This document shows, piece by piece, positions 35,481 to 49,595 of a stretch of 64,000 nucleotides of DNA. The position numbers were made by a program, and so were the translations under genes. The notes under the pieces were generated by a model. It saw only the letters and a list, made by a program, of their open reading frames with translations. It did not search any database and was not told the origin of the DNA. This DNA is from Amblyomma americanum. Taxonomy: Eukaryota; Arthropoda; Arachnida; Ixodida; Ixodidae. Position 1 is the first letter of the stretch. The number at the start of each line of letters is the position of its first letter. Location: assembly GCF_052857255.1 (NCBI RefSeq), contig NW_027526717.1:1-64000 (forward strand). Direction: 5' to 3'.

Positions 35481-36254
35481 AAGAAAAAAGTTTTGACGCG
35501 TGTCACAGGGACACTTGTAAAACCGATGTGTTCAGATTTAGCTCGTTTCGGTCTAAAACAACTTGTTTCGTTGTATTAAGCACGAATACATGCTTTAGGC
35601 GCAGTTATAGACGAAAAAGTTTTGACGCGTATTAGAGAGACACTTGTAAAACCGATGTGTTGTGATTTAGCTCGTTTCGGTCTAAAACAGCTTGTTTCGT
35701 TGTATTAAGCAAGAATACATGCTTTTCGCGCAGTTATAAGAGAAAAAGTTTTGACGAGTATCACGTGGATAATTGTAAAACCGATGTGTTCAGATTTAGC
35801 TCGTTTCGGTCTAAAACAGCTTGTTTCGTTGTATTAAGCACGAATACATGCTTTTCGCGCAGTTATAAGAGAAAAAGTTTTGACGAGTATCACGTGGAAC
35901 ACTTGTAATACCGATGTGTTGTGATTTAGCTCGTTTCGGTCTAAAACAGCTTGTTTCGTTGTATAAAGCACGAATACATGCTTTTCGCGCAGTTATAAGA
36001 GAAAAAGGTTAGACGCGTATCAGAGGAACACTTGTAAAACCGATGTGTTGTGATTTAGCTCGTTTCGGTCTAAAACAGCTTGTTTCGTTGTATTAATCAA
36101 AAATACATGCTTTTCGCGCAGTTATAAGAGAAAAAGTTTTGACGCCTATCAGAGGAACACTTGTAAAACCTTTGTGTTGTGATTTAGCTCGTTTCGGTCT
36201 AAAACAGCTTGTTTCGCTGTATTAAGCAAGAATACATGCTTTTCGCGCAGTTAT
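35481..36254 (+). repeat. 774-bp (6-monomer) internal repeat, first copy in unit 3
   Basis: Begins at the ttataagaaaaaagttttgac monomer, which has two bases fewer than usual in the gagaaaaag stretch. The same deletion reappears exactly 774 bp (6 x 129) downstream at 36255, followed by the same subtype order through gttgtataaagcacg (35961 and about 36735). A corresponding pair stands at 40256 and 41030. One difference is ctcgtttaggtc in the second copy against ctcgtttcggtc in the first. Confidence 0.82.
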
Positions 36255-36850
36255 AAGAAAAAAGTTTTGACGCGTGTCACAGGGACACTTGTAAAACCGA
36301 TGTGTTCAGATTTAGCTCGTTTCGGTCTAAAACAACTTGTTTCGTTGTATTAAGCACGAATACATGCTTTAGGCGCAGTTATAGAAGAAAAAGTTTTGAC
36401 GCGTATTAGAGAGACACTTGTAAAACCGATGTGTTGTGATTTAGCTCGTTTAGGTCTAAAACAGCTTGTTTCGTTGTATTAAGCAAGAATACATGCTTTT
36501 CGCGCAGTTATAAGAGAAAAAGTTTTGACGAGTATCACGTGGATACTTGTAAAACCGATGTGTTCAGATTTAGCTCGTTTCGGTCTAAAACAGCTTGTTT
36601 CGTTGTATTAAGCACGAATACATGCTTTTCGCGCAGTTATAAGAGAAAAAGTTTTGACGAGTATCACGTGGAACACTTGTAATACCGATGTGTTGTGATT
36701 TAGCTCGTTTCGGTCTAAAACAGCTTGTTTCGTTGTATAAAGCACGAATACATGCTTTTCGCGCAGTTATAAAAGAAAAAGGTTAGACGCGTATCAGAGG
36801 AACACTTGTAAAACCGATGTGTTGTGATTTAGCTCGTTTCGGTCTAAAAC
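36255..36850 (+). repeat. 774-bp internal repeat, second (partial) copy in unit 3
   Basis: Continues parallel to the block at 35481 until about 36850, where gctgtattaagcaag replaces gttgtattaatcaaaaa. The second copy is therefore incomplete and ends about 180 bp short of the full 774. The same truncation at the equivalent place in unit 4 shows that the duplication is older than the split of units 3 and 4. Confidence 0.78.
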
Positions 36851-36944
36851 AGCTTGTTTCGCTGTATTAAGCAAGAATACATGCTTTTCGCGCAGTTATA
36901 AGATAAAAAGTTTTGACGAGTATCACGTGAATACTTGTAAAACC

Positions 36945-39900
36945 GACGTGTTCAGATTTAGCTCGTTTTGGTCTAAAACAGCTTGTTTCGTTGTATTAAG
37001 CAGGAATACATGCTTTTCGCGCAGTTATAAGAGAAAAATGTTTGACGAGTATCACGTGGAACACTTGTAATACCGATGTGTTGTGATTTAGCTCGTTTCG
37101 GTCTAAAATAGCTTGTTTCGCTGTATTAAGCAAGAATACATGCTTTTCGCGCAGTTATAAGAGAAAAAGTTTTGACGCGTATCAGAGGAACACTTGTTAA
37201 ACCGATGTGTTGTGATTTAGCTCATTTCGTTCTAAAACAACTTGTTTCGCTGTATTGAGCAAGAATACATGCTTTTCGCGCAGTTATAAGAGAAAAAGTT
37301 TTGACGCGTATCAGAGGAACACTTGTAAAACCGATGTGTTCAGATTTAGCTCGTTTCGGTCTAAAACAGCTTGTTTCGTTGTATTAAGCAAGAATACATG
37401 CTTTACGCGCAGTTATAGAACAAAAAGGTTTGACGCGTATCAGAGAGACACTTGTAAAACCGATGTGTTGTGATTTAGCTCGTTTCGGTCTAAAACAGCT
37501 TGTTTCGTTGTATTAAGCAAGAATACATGCTTTTCGCGCAGTTATAGGAGAAAAAGTTTTGACGAGTATCAAGTGGATACTTGTAAAACCGATGTGTTCA
37601 GATTTAGCTCGTTTCGGTCTAAAACACCTTGTTTCGTTGTAGTAAGCACAAATACATGCTTTTCGCGCAGTTATAAGAGAAAACGTTTTGACGAGTATCA
37701 CGTGGAACACTTGTAATACCGATGTGTTGTGATTTAGCTCGTTTCGGTCTAAAACAGCTTGTTTCGCTGTATTAAGCAAGAATACATGCTTTTCGCGCAG
37801 TTATAGAGAAAAAGTTTTGACGCGTATCAGAGGAACACTTGTAAAACCGATGTGTTGTGATTTAGCTCGTTTCGGTCTAAAACAGCTTGTTTCGTTGTAT
37901 TAAGCAAGAATACATGCTTTTCGCGCAGTTATAAGAGAAAAAGTTTTGACGAGTATCACGGGGATACTTGTAAAACCGATGTGTTCAGATTTAGCTCGTT
38001 TCGGTCTAAAACACCTTGTTTTGTTGTAGTAAGCACGAATACATGCTTTTCGCGTAGTTATAAGAGAAAACGTTTTGACGAGTATCACGTGGAACACTTG
38101 TAATACCGATGTGTTGTGATTTAGCTCGTTTCGGTCTAAAACAGCTTGTTTCGCTGTATTAAGCAAGAATACATGCTTTTCGCGCAGTTATAAGAGAAAA
38201 AGTTTTGACGCGTATCAGAGGAACACTTGTAAAACCGATGTGTTGTGATTTAGCTCGTTTCGGTCTAAAACAGCTTGTTTCGCTGTATTAAGCAAGAATA
38301 CATGCTTTTCGCGCAGTTATAAGAGAAAAAGTTTTGACGCATAACAGAGGAACACTTGTATAACCTTTGTGTTGTGATTTAGTTCGTTTCGGTCTAAAAC
38401 AGCTTGTTTCGCTGTATTAGGCAAGAATACATGCTTTTCGCGCAGTTATAAGAGAAAAAGTTTTGACGCATAACAGAGGAACACTTGTATAACCTTTGTG
38501 TTGTGATTTAGTTCGTTTCGGTCTAAAACAGCTTGTTTCGCTGTATTAGGCAAGAATACATGCTTTTCGCGCAGTTATAAGAGAAAAAGTTTTGACGCGT
38601 ATTAGAGAGACACTTGTAAAACCGATGTGTTGTGATTTAGATCGTTTCGGTCTAAAACAACTTGTTTCGTTGTATTAAGCAAGAATACATGCTTTTCGCG
38701 CAGTTATAAGAGAAAAAGTTTTGACGCGTATTAGAGAGACACTTGTAAAACCGATGTGTTGTGATTTAGCTCGTTTCGGTCTAAAACAGCTTGTTTCGCT
38801 GTATTAAGCAAGAATACATGCTTTTCGCGCAGTTATAAGAGAAAAAGTTTTGACGCGTATCAGAGGAACACTTGTAAAACCGATGTGTTGTGATTTAGCT
38901 CATTTCGGTCTAAAACAACTTGTTTCGCTGTATTGAGCAAGAATACATGCTTTTCGCGCAGTTATAAGAGAAAGTTTTGACGAGTATCACGTGGAACACT
39001 TGTAAAACCGATGTGTTGTGATTTAGCTCGTTTCGGTTTAAAACAGCTTGTTTCGCTGTATTAAGCAAGATACATGCTTTTCGCGCAGTTATAAGAGAAA
39101 AAGTTTTGACGCGTATCAGAGGAACACTTGTAAAACCGATGTGTTGTGATTTAGCTCATTTCGGTCTAAAACAGCTTGTTTCGCTGTATTAAGCAAGAAT
39201 ACGTGCTTTTCGCGCAGTTATAAGAGAAAAAGTTTTGACGCGTGTCACAGGGACACTTGTAAAACCGATGTGTTGTGATTTAGCTCATTTCGGTCTAAAA
39301 CAACTTGTTTCGCTGTATTGAGCAAGAATACATGCTTTTCGCGCAGTTATAAGAGAAAAAGTTTTGACGAGTATCACGTGGAACACTTGTAAAACCGATG
39401 TGTTGTGATTTAGCTCGTTTCGGTTTAAAACAGCTTGTTTCGCTGTATTAAGCAAGAATACATGCTTTTCGCGCAGTTATAAGAGAAAAAGTTTTGACGC
39501 GTATCAGAGGAACACTTGTAAAACCTTTGCGTTGTGATTTAGCTCGTTTCGGTCTAAAACAGCTTGTTTCGCTGTATTAAGCAAGAATACATGCTTTTCG
39601 CGCAGTTATAAGAGAAAAAGTTTTGACGCGTGTCACAGGGACACTTGTAAAACCGATGTGTTCAGATTTAGCTCGTTTCGGTCTAAAACAACTTGTTTCG
39701 TTGTATTAGGCACGAATACATGCTTTAGGCGCAGTTATAGGAGAAAAAGTTTTGACGCGTATTAGAGAGACACTTGTAAAACCGATGTGTTGTGATTTAG
39801 CTCGTTTCGGTCTAAAACAGCTTGTTTCGTTGTATTAAGCAAGAATACATGCTTTTCGCGCAGTTATAAGAGAAAAAGTTTTGACGAGTATCACCTGGAA

Positions 39901-41719
39901 CACTTGTAATACCGATGTGTTGTGATTTAGCTCGTTTCGGTCTAAAACAACTTGTTTCGCTGTATTAAGCAAGAATACATGCTTTTCGCGCAGTTATAAG
40001 AGAAAAAGTTTTGACGCGTATCAGAGGAACACTTGTAAAACCGATGTGTTGTGATTTAGCTCATTTCGGTCTAAAACAGCTTGTTTCGCTGTATTAAGCA
40101 AGAATACATGCTTTTCCCGCAGTTATAAAAGAAAAAGTTTTTACGTGTATCAGAGGAACACTTGTAAAACCGATGTGTTGTGATTTAGCTCGTTTCGGTC
40201 TAAAACAGCTTGTTTCGCTGTATTAAGCAAGAATACATGCTTTTCGCGCAGTTATAAGAAAAAAGTTTTGACGCGTGTCACAGGGACACTTGTAAAACCG
40301 ATGTGTTCAGATTTAGCTCGTTTCGGTCTAAAACAACTTGTTTCGTTGTATTAAGCACGAATACATGCTTTAGGCGCAGTTATAGACGAAAAAGTTTTGA
40401 CGCGTATTAGAGAGACACTTGTAAAACCGATGTGTTGTGATTTAGCTCGTTTCGGTCTAAAACAGCTTGTTTCGTTGTATTAAGCAAGAATACATGCTTT
40501 TCGCGCAGTTATAAGAGAAAAAGTTTTGACGAGTATCACGTGGATAATTGTAAAACCGATGTGTTCAGATTTAGCTCGTTTCGGTCTAAAACAGCTTGTT
40601 TCGTTGTATTAAGCACGAATACATGCTTTTCGCGCAGTTATAAGAGAAAAAGTTTTGACGAGTATCACGTGGAACACTTGTAATACCGATGTGTTGTGAT
40701 TTAGCTCGTTTCGGTCTAAAACAGCTTGTTTCGTTGTATAAAGCACGAATACATGCTTTTCGCGCAGTTATAAGAGAAAAAGGTTAGACGCGTATCAGAG
40801 GAACACTTGTAAAACCGATGTGTTGTGATTTAGCTCGTTTCGGTCTAAAACAGCTTGTTTCGTTGTATTAATCAAAAATACATGCTTTTCGCGCAGTTAT
40901 AAGAGAAAAAGTTTTGACGCCTATCAGAGGAACACTTGTAAAACCTTTGTGTTGTGATTTAGCTCGTTTCGGTCTAAAACAGCTTGTTTCGCTGTATTAA
41001 GCAAGAATACATGCTTTTCGCGCAGTTATAAGAAAAAAGTTTTGACGCGTGTCACAGGGACACTTGTAAAACCGATGTGTTCAGATTTAGCTCGTTTCGG
41101 TCTAAAACAACTTGTTTCGTTGTATTAAGCACGAATACATGCTTTAGGCGCAGTTATAGAAGAAAAAGTTTTGACGCGTATTAGAGAGACACTTGTAAAA
41201 CCGATGTGTTGTGATTTAGCTCGTTTAGGTCTAAAACAGCTTGTTTCGTTGTATTAAGCAAGAATACATGCTTTTCGCGCAGTTATAAGAGAAAAAGTTT
41301 TGACGAGTATCACGTGGATACTTGTAAAACCGATGTGTTCAGATTTAGCTCGTTTCGGTCTAAAACAGCTTGTTTCGTTGTATTAAGCACGAATACATGC
41401 TTTTCGCGCAGTTATAAGAGAAAAAGTTTTGACGAGTATCACGTGGAACACTTGTAATACCGATGTGTTGTGATTTAGCTCGTTTCGGTCTAGAACAGCT
41501 TGTTTCGTTGTATAAAGCACGAATACATGCTTTTCGCGCAGTTATAAGAGAAAAAGGTTAGACGCGTATCAGAGGAACACTTGTAAAACCGATGTGTTGT
41601 GATTTAGCTCGTTTCGGTCTAAAACAGCTTGTTTCGCTGTATTAAGCAAGAATACATGCTTTTCGCGCAGTTATAAGATAAAAAGTTTTGACGAGTATCA
41701 CGTGAATACTTGTAAAACC
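36945..41719 (+). repeat. Higher-order unit 4 (4775 bp, 37 monomers)
   Basis: The uninterrupted counterpart of unit 3. It contains the empty retrotransposon site (acat at 38816-38819). It has the same 774-bp internal repeat (aagaaaaaag at 40256 and 41030) and two tandem gacgcataacag monomers at about 38.34 and 38.47 kb. 4775 is 37 x 129 plus 2. Confidence 0.8.
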
Positions 41720-44700
41720 GACGTGTTCAGATTTAGCTCGTTTTGGTCTAAAACAGCTTGTTTCGTTGTATTAAGCAGGAATACATGCTTTTCGCGCAGT
41801 TATAAGAGAAAAATGTTTGACGAGTATCACGTGGAACACTTGTAATACCGATGTGTTGTGATTTAGCTCGTTTCGGTCTAAAATAGCTTGTTTCGCTGTA
41901 TTAAGCAAGAATACATGCTTTTCGCGCAGTTATAAGAGAAAAAGTTTTGACGCGTATCAGAGGAACACTTGTTAAACCGATGTGTTGTGATTTAGCTCAT
42001 TTCGGTCTAAAACAACTTGTTTCGCTGTATTGAGCAAGAATACATGCTTTTCGCGCAGTTATAAGAGAAAAAGTTTTGACGCGTATCAGAGGAACACTTG
42101 TAAAACCGATGTGTTCAGATTTAGCTCGTTTCGGTCTAAAACAGCTTGTTTCGTTGTATTAAGCAAGAATACATGCTTTACGCGCAGTTATAGAACAAAA
42201 AGGTTTGACGCGTATCAGAGAGACACTTGTAAAACCGATGTGTTGTGATTTAGCTCGTTTCGGTCTAAAACAGCTTGTTTCGTTGTATTAAGCAAGAATA
42301 CATGCTTTTCGCGCAGTTATAGGAGAAAAAGTTTTGACGAGTATCAAATGGATACTTGTAAAACCGATGTGTTCAGATTTAGCTCGTTTCGGTCTAAAAC
42401 ACCTTGTTTCGTTGTAGTAAGCACAAATACATGCTTTTCGCGCAGTTATAAGAGAAAACGTTTTGACGAGTATCACGTGGAACACTTGTAATACCGATGT
42501 GTTGTGATTTAGCTCGTTTCGGTCTAAAACAGCTTGTTTCGCTGTATTAAGCAAGAATACATGCTTTTCGCGCAGTTATAGAGAAAAAGTTTTGACGCGT
42601 ATCAGAGGAACACTTGTAAAACCGATGTGTTGTGATTTAGCTCGTTTCGGTCTAAAACAGCTTGTTTCGTTGTATTAAGCAAGAATACATGCTTTTCGCG
42701 CAGTTATAAGAGAAAAAGTTTTGACGAGTATCACGGGGATACTTGTAAAACCGATGTGTTCAGATTTAGCTCGTTTCGGTCTAAAACACCTTGTTTTGTT
42801 GTAGTAAGCACGAATACATGCTTTTCGCGTAGTTATAAGAGAAAACGTTTTGACGAGTATCACGTGGAACACTTGTAATACCGATGTGTTGTGATTTAGC
42901 TCGTTTCGGTCTAAAACAGCTTGTTTCGCTGTATTAAGCAAGAATACATGCTTTTCGCGCAGTTATAAGAGAAAAAGTTTTGACGCGTATCAGAGGAACA
43001 CTTGTAAAACCGATGTGTTGTGATTTAGCTCGTTTCGGTCTAAAACAGCTTGTTTCGCTGTATTAAGCAAGAATACATGCTTTTCGCGCAGTTATAAGAG
43101 AAAATGTTTTGACGCGTGTCACAGGGACACTTGTAAAACCGATGTGTTTAGATTTAGCTCGTTTCGGTCTAAAACAGCTTGTTTCGTTGTATTTAGCACG
43201 AATACATGCTTTTCGCGCAGTTATAAGAGAAAAAGTTTAGACGCGTATCAGAGGAACACTTGTAAAACCGATGTGTTGTGATTTAGCTCGCTTCGGTTTA
43301 AAACAGCTTGTTTCGCTGTATTAAGCAAGAATACATGCTTTTCGCGCAGTTATAAGAGAAAAAGTTTTGACGCATAACAGAGGAACACTTGTATAACCTT
43401 TGTGTTGTGATTTAGTTCGTTTCGGTCTAAAACAGCTTGTTTCGCTGTATTAGGCAAGAATACATGCTTTTCGCGCAGTTATAAGAGAAAAAGTTTTGAC
43501 GCATAACAGAGGAACACTTGTATAACCTTTGTGTTGTGATTTAGTTCGTTTCGGTCTAAAACAGCTTGTTTCGCTGTATTAGGCAAGAATACATGCTTTT
43601 CGCGCAGTTATAAGAGAAAAAGTTTTTACGCGTATTAGAGAGACACTTGTAAAACCGATGTGTTGTGATTTAGATCGTTTCGGTCTAAAACAACTTGTTT
43701 CGTTGTATTAAGCAAGAATACATGCTTTTCGCGCAGTTATAAGAGAAAAAGTTTTGACGCGTATTAGAGAGACACTTGTAAAACCGATGTGTTGTGATTT
43801 AGCTCGTTTCGGTCTAAAACAGCTTGTTTCGCTGTATTAAGCAAGAATACATGCTTTTCGCGCAGTTATAAGAGAAAAAGTTTTGACGCGTATCAGAGGA
43901 ACACTTGTAAAACCGATGTGTTGTGATTTAGCTCATTTCGGTCTAAAACAACTTGTTTCGCTGTATTGAGCAAGAATACATGCTTTTCGCGCAGTTATAA
44001 GAGAAAGTTTTGACGAGTATCACGTGGAACACTTGTAAAACCGATGTGTTGTGATTTAGCTCGTTTCGGTTTAAAACAGCTTGTTTCGCTGTATTAAGCA
44101 AGATACATGCTTTTCGCGCAGTTATAAGAGAAAAAGTTTTGACGCGTATCAGAGGAACACTTGTAAAACCGATGTGTTGTGATTTAGCTCATTTCGGTCT
44201 AAAACAGCTTGTTTCGCTGTATTAAGCAAGAATACGTGCTTTTCGCGCAGTTATAAGAGAAAAAGTTTTGACGCGTGTCACAGGGACACTTGTAAAACCG
44301 ATGTGTTGTGATTTAGCTCATTTCGGTCTAAAACAACTTGTTTCGCTGTATTGAGCAAGAATACATGCTTTTCGCGCAGTTATAAGAGAAAAAGTTTTGA
44401 CGAGTATCACGTGGAACACTTGTAAAACCGATGTGTTGTGATTTAGCTCGTTTCGGTTTAAAACAGCTTGTTTCGCTGTATTAAGCAAGAATACATGCTT
44501 TTCGCGCAGTTATAAGAGAAAAAGTTTTGACGCGTATCAGAGGAACACTTGTAAAACATTTGCGTTGTGATTTAGCTCGTTTCGGTCTAAAACAGCTTGT
44601 TTCGCTGTATTAAGCAAGAATACATGCTTTTCGCGCAGTTATAAGAGAAAAAGTTTTGACGCGTGTCACAGGGACACTTGTAAAACCGATGTGTTCAGAT

Positions 44701-46108
44701 TTAGCTCGTTTCGGTCTAAAACAACTTGTTTCGTTGTATTAGGCACGAATACATGCTTTAGGCGCAGTTATAGGAGAAAAAGTTTTGACGCGTATTAGAG
44801 AGACACTTGTAAAACCGATGTGTTGTGATTTAGCTCGTTTCGGTCTAAAACAGCTTGTTTCGTTGTATTAAGCAAGAATACATGCTTTTCGCGCAGTTAT
44901 AAGAGAAAAAGTTTTGACGAGTATCACCTGGAACACTTGTAATACCGATGTGTTGTGATTTAGCTCGTTTCGGTCTAAAACAACTTGTTTCGCTGTATTA
45001 AGCAAGAATACATGCTTTTCGCGCAGTTATAAGAGAAAAAGTTTTGACGCGTATCAGAGGAACACTTGTAAAACCGATGTGTTGTGATTTAGCTCATTTC
45101 GGTCTAAAACAGCTTGTTTCGCTGTATTAAGCAAGAATACATGCTTTTCCCGCAGTTATAAAAGAAAAAGTTTTTACGCGTATCAGAGGAACACTTGTAA
45201 AACCGATGTGTTGTGATTTAGCTCGTTTCGGTCTAAAACAGCTTGTTTCGCTGTATTAAGCAAGAATACATGCTTTTCGCGCAGTTATAAGAGAAAAAGT
45301 TTTGACGCGTGTCACAGGGACACTTGTAAAACCGATGTGTTCAGATTTAGCTCGTTTCGGTCTAAAACAACTTGTTTCGTTGTATTAAGCACGAATACAT
45401 GCTTTAGGCGCAGTTATAGACGAAAACGTTTTGACGCGTATTAGAGAGACACTTGTAAAACCGATGTGTTGTGATTTAGCTCGTTTCGGTCTAAAACAGC
45501 TTGTTTCGTTGTATTAAGCAAGAATACATGCTTTTCGCGCAGTTATAAGAGAAAAAGTTTTGACGAGTATCACGTGGATAATTGTAAAACCGATGTGTTC
45601 AGATTTAGCTCGTTTCGGTCTAAAACAGCTTGTTTCGTTGTATTAAGCACGAATACATGCTTTTCGCGCAGTTATAAGAGAAAAAGTTTTGACGATTATC
45701 ACGTGGAACACTTGTAATACCGATGTGTTGTGATTTAGCTCGTTTCGGTCTAAAACAGCTTGTTTCGTTGTATTAAGCACGAATACATGCTTTTCGCGCA
45801 GTTATAAGAGAAAAAGTTTAGACGCGTATCAGAGGAACACTTGTAAAACCGATGTGTTGTGATTTAGCTCGTTTCGGTCTAAAACAGCTTGTTTCGTTGT
45901 ATTAAGCAAGAATACATGCTTTTCGCGCAGTTATAAGAGAAAAAGTTTTGACGCGTATCAGAGGAACACTTGTAAAACCTTTGTGTTGTGATTTATCTCG
46001 TTTCGGTCTAAAACAGCATGTTTCGCTGTAATAAGCAAGAATACATGCTTTTCGCGCAGTTATAAGAGAAAAAGTTTTGACGAGTATCACGTGGATACTT
46101 GTAAAACC
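41720..46108 (+). repeat. Higher-order unit 5 (4389 bp, 34 monomers)
   Basis: Related to unit 4 but rearranged. Two extra monomers at about 43.08-43.34 kb (gtgtttagattt, tttagcacg, gtttagacg and cgcttcggttt) raise the shift from 4775 to 5033 bp. The 774-bp internal repeat of units 3 and 4 is absent near 45.3-46.0 kb. A second empty retrotransposon site lies at 43849-43852. Confidence 0.78.
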
Positions 46109-49100
46109 GACGTGTTCAGATTTAGCTCGTTTTGGTCTAAAACAGCTTGTTTCGTTGTATTAAGCAGGAATACATGCTTTTCGCGCAGTTATAGGAGAAA
46201 AATGTTTGACGAGTATCACATGGAACACTTGTAATACCGATGTGTTGTGATTTAGCTCGTTTCGGTCTAAAATAGCTTGTTTCGCTGTATTAAGCAAGAA
46301 TACATGCTTTTCGCGCAATTATAAGAGAAAAAGTTTTGACGCGTATCAGAGGAACACTTGTAAAACCGATGTGTTGTGATTTAGCTCATTTCGGTCTAAA
46401 ACAACTTGTTTCGCTGTATTGAGCAAGAATACATGCTTTTCGCGCAGTTATAAAAGAAAAAGTTTTGACGCGTATCAGAGGAACACTTGTAAAACCGATG
46501 TGTTCAGATTTAGCTCGTTTCGGTCTAAAACAGCTTGTTTCGTTGTATTAAGCAAGAATACATGCTTTACGCGCAGTTATAGAAGAAAAAGTTTTGACGC
46601 GTATCAGAGAGACACTTGTAAAACCGATGTGTTGTGATTTAGCTCGTTTCGGTCTAAAACAGCTTGTTTCGTTGTATTAAGCAAGAATACATGCTTTTCG
46701 CGCAGTTATAAGAGAAAAAGTTTTGACGAGTATCAAGTGGATACTTGTAAAACCGATGTGTTCAGATTTAGCTCGTTTCGGTCTAAAACACCTTGTTTCG
46801 TTGTAGTAAGCACAAATACATGCTTTTCGCGCAGTTATAAGAGAAAACGTTTTGACGAGTATCACGTGGAACACTTGTAATACCGATGTGTTGTGATTTA
46901 GCTCGTTTCGGTCTAAAACAGCTTGTTTCGCTGTATTAGGCAAGAATACATGCTTTTCGCGCAGTTATAAGAGAAAAAGTTTTGACGCGTATCAGAGGAA
47001 CACTTGTAAAACCGATGTGTTGTGATTTAGCTCGTTTCGGTCTAAAACAGCTTGTTTCGCTGTATTAAGCAAGAATACATGCTTTTCGCGCAGTTATAAG
47101 GGAAAAAGTTTTGACGCGTGTCACAGGGACACTTGTAAAACCGATGTGTTCAGATTTAGCTCGTTTCGGTCTAAAACAACTTGTTTCGTTCTATTTAGCA
47201 CGAATACATGCTTTTCGCGCAGTTATAAGAGAAAAAGTTGAGACGCGTATCAGAGGAACACTTGTAAAACCGATGTGTTGTGATTTAGCTCGTTTCGGTC
47301 TAAAACAGCTTGTTTCGCTGTATTAAGCAAGAATACATGCTTTTCGCGCAGTTATAAGAGAAAAAGTTTTGACGCGTAACAGAGGAACACAGGTATAACC
47401 TTTGTGTTGTGATTTAGTTCGTTTCGGTCTAAAACAGCTTGTTTCGCTGTATTAGGCAAGAATACATGCTTTTCGCGCAGTTATAAGAGAAAAAGTTTTG
47501 ACGCGTATTAGAGAGACACTTGTAAAACCGATGTGTTGTGATTTAGATCGTTTCAGTCTAAAACAGCTTGTTTCGTTGTATTAAGCAAGAATACATGCTT
47601 TTCGCGCAGTTATAAGAGAAAAAGTTTTGACGCGTATTAGAGAGACACTTGTAAAACCGATGTGTTGTGATTTAGATCGTTTCGGTCTAAAACAGCTTGT
47701 TTCGTTGTATTAAGCAAGAATACATGCTTTTCGCGCAGTTATAAGAGAAAAAGTTTTGACGCGTATCACGTGGAACACTTGTAATACCGATGTGTTGTGA
47801 TTTAGCTCGTTTCGGTCTAAAACAGCTTGTTTCGCTGTATTAAGCAAGAATACATGCTTTTCGCGCAGTTATAAGAGAAAAAGTTTTGACGCGTATCAGA
47901 GGAACACTTGTAAAACCGATGTGTTGTGATTTAGCTCATTTCGGTCTAAAACAACTTGTTTCGCTGTATTGAGCAAGATTACATGCGTTTCGCGCAGTTA
48001 TAAGAGAAAAAGTTTTGACGAGTATCACGTGGAACACTTGTAAAACCGATGTGTTGTGATTTAGCTCGTTTCGGTTTAAAACAGCTTGTTTCGCTGTATT
48101 AAGCAAGAATACATGCTTTTCGCGCAGTTAGAAGAGAAAAAGTTTTGACGCGTATCAGAGGAACACTTGTAAAACCGATGTGTTGTGATTTAGCTCATTT
48201 CGGTCTAAAACAGCTTGTTTCGCTGTATTAAGCAAGAATACGTGCTTTTCGCGCAGTTATAAGAGAAAAAGTTTTGACGCGTGTCACAGGGACACTTGTA
48301 AAACCGATGTGTTCAGATTTAGCTCGTTTCGGTCTAAAACAACTTGTTTCGTTGTATTAGGCACGAATACATGCTTTAGGCGCAGTTATAGGAGAAAAAG
48401 TTTTGACGCGTATTAGAGAGACACTTGTAAAACCGATGTGTTGTGATTTAGCTCGTTTCGGTCTAAAACAGCTTGTTTCGTTGTATTAAGCAAGAATACA
48501 TGCTTTTCGCGCAGTTATAAGAGAAAAAGTTTTGACGAGTATCACCTGGAACACTTGTAATACCGATGTGTTGTGATTTAGCTCGTTTCGGTCTAAAACA
48601 GCTTGCTTCGCTGTATTAAGCAAGAATACATGCTTTTCGCGCAGTTATAAGAGAAAAAGTTTTGACGCCTATCAGAGGAACACGTAAAACCGATGTGTTG
48701 TGATTTAGCTCGTTTCGGTCTAAAACAGCTTGTTTCGCTGTATTAAGCAAGAATACATGCTTTTCGCGCAGTTATAAGAGAAAAAGTTTTGACGCGTGTC
48801 ACAGGGACACTTGTAAAACCGATGTGTTCAGATTTAGCTCGTTTCGGTCTAAAACAACTTGTTTCGTTGTATTAAGCACGAATACATGCTTTAGGCGCAG
48901 TTATAGAAGAAAAAGTTTTGACGCGTATTAGAGAGACACTTGTAAAACCGATGTGTTGTGATTTAGCTCGTTTAGGTCTAAAACAGCTTGTTTCGTTGTA
49001 TTAAGCAAGAATACATGCTTTTCGCGCAGTTATAAGAGAAAAAGTTTTGACGAGTATCACGTGGATACTTGTAAAACCGATGTGTTCAGATTTAGCTCGT

Positions 49101-49595
49101 TTCGGTCTAAAACAGCTTGTTTCGTTGTATTAAGCACGAATACATGCTCTTCGCGCAGTTATAAGAGAAAAAGTTTTGACGAGTATCACGTGGAACACTT
49201 GTAATACCGATGTGTTGTGATTTAGCTCGTTTCGGTCTAAAACAGCTTGTTTCGTTGTATTAAGCACGAATACATGCTTTTCGCGCAGTTATAAGAGAAA
49301 AAGGTTAGACGCGTATCAGAGGAACACTTGTAAAACCGATGTGTTGTGATTTAGCTCGTTTCGGTCTAAAACAGCTTGTTTCGTTGTATTAATCAAAAAT
49401 ACATGCTTTTCGCGCAGTTATAAGAGAAAAAGTTTTGACGCCTATCAGAGGAACACTTGTAAAACCTTTGTGTTGTGATTTAGCTCGTTTCGGTCTAAAA
49501 CAGCTTGTTTCGCTGTATTAAGCAAGAATACATGCTTTTCGCGCAGTTATAAGAGAAAAAGTTTTGACGAGTATCACGTGAATACTTGTAAAACC
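46109..49595 (+). repeat. Higher-order unit 6 (3487 bp, 27 monomers)
   Basis: Shortest landmark interval. It contains the gttgagacgcg monomer near 47237 that recurs at about 51886 and 59891, and a two-base deletion gaacacgtaaaacc near 48682 shared with 53846 and 61851. Its length equals that of the interval 59279-62765, but the internal order differs, since the gttgagacg landmark is displaced by about four monomers. Confidence 0.75.

Larger units (their letters stand above)
31875..36944 (+). repeat. Higher-order unit 3 (5070 bp), interrupted by the LINE
   Basis: The landmark spacing is 5070 bp because this unit holds the retrotransposon insertion of about 400 bp. Left of the insertion it matches unit 4 at a shift of 5070 bp. 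From 34291 onward the shift is 4775 bp. It also holds a 774-bp (6 x 129) internal repeat: the aagaaaaaag monomer stands at 35481 and again at 36255. Confidence 0.8.
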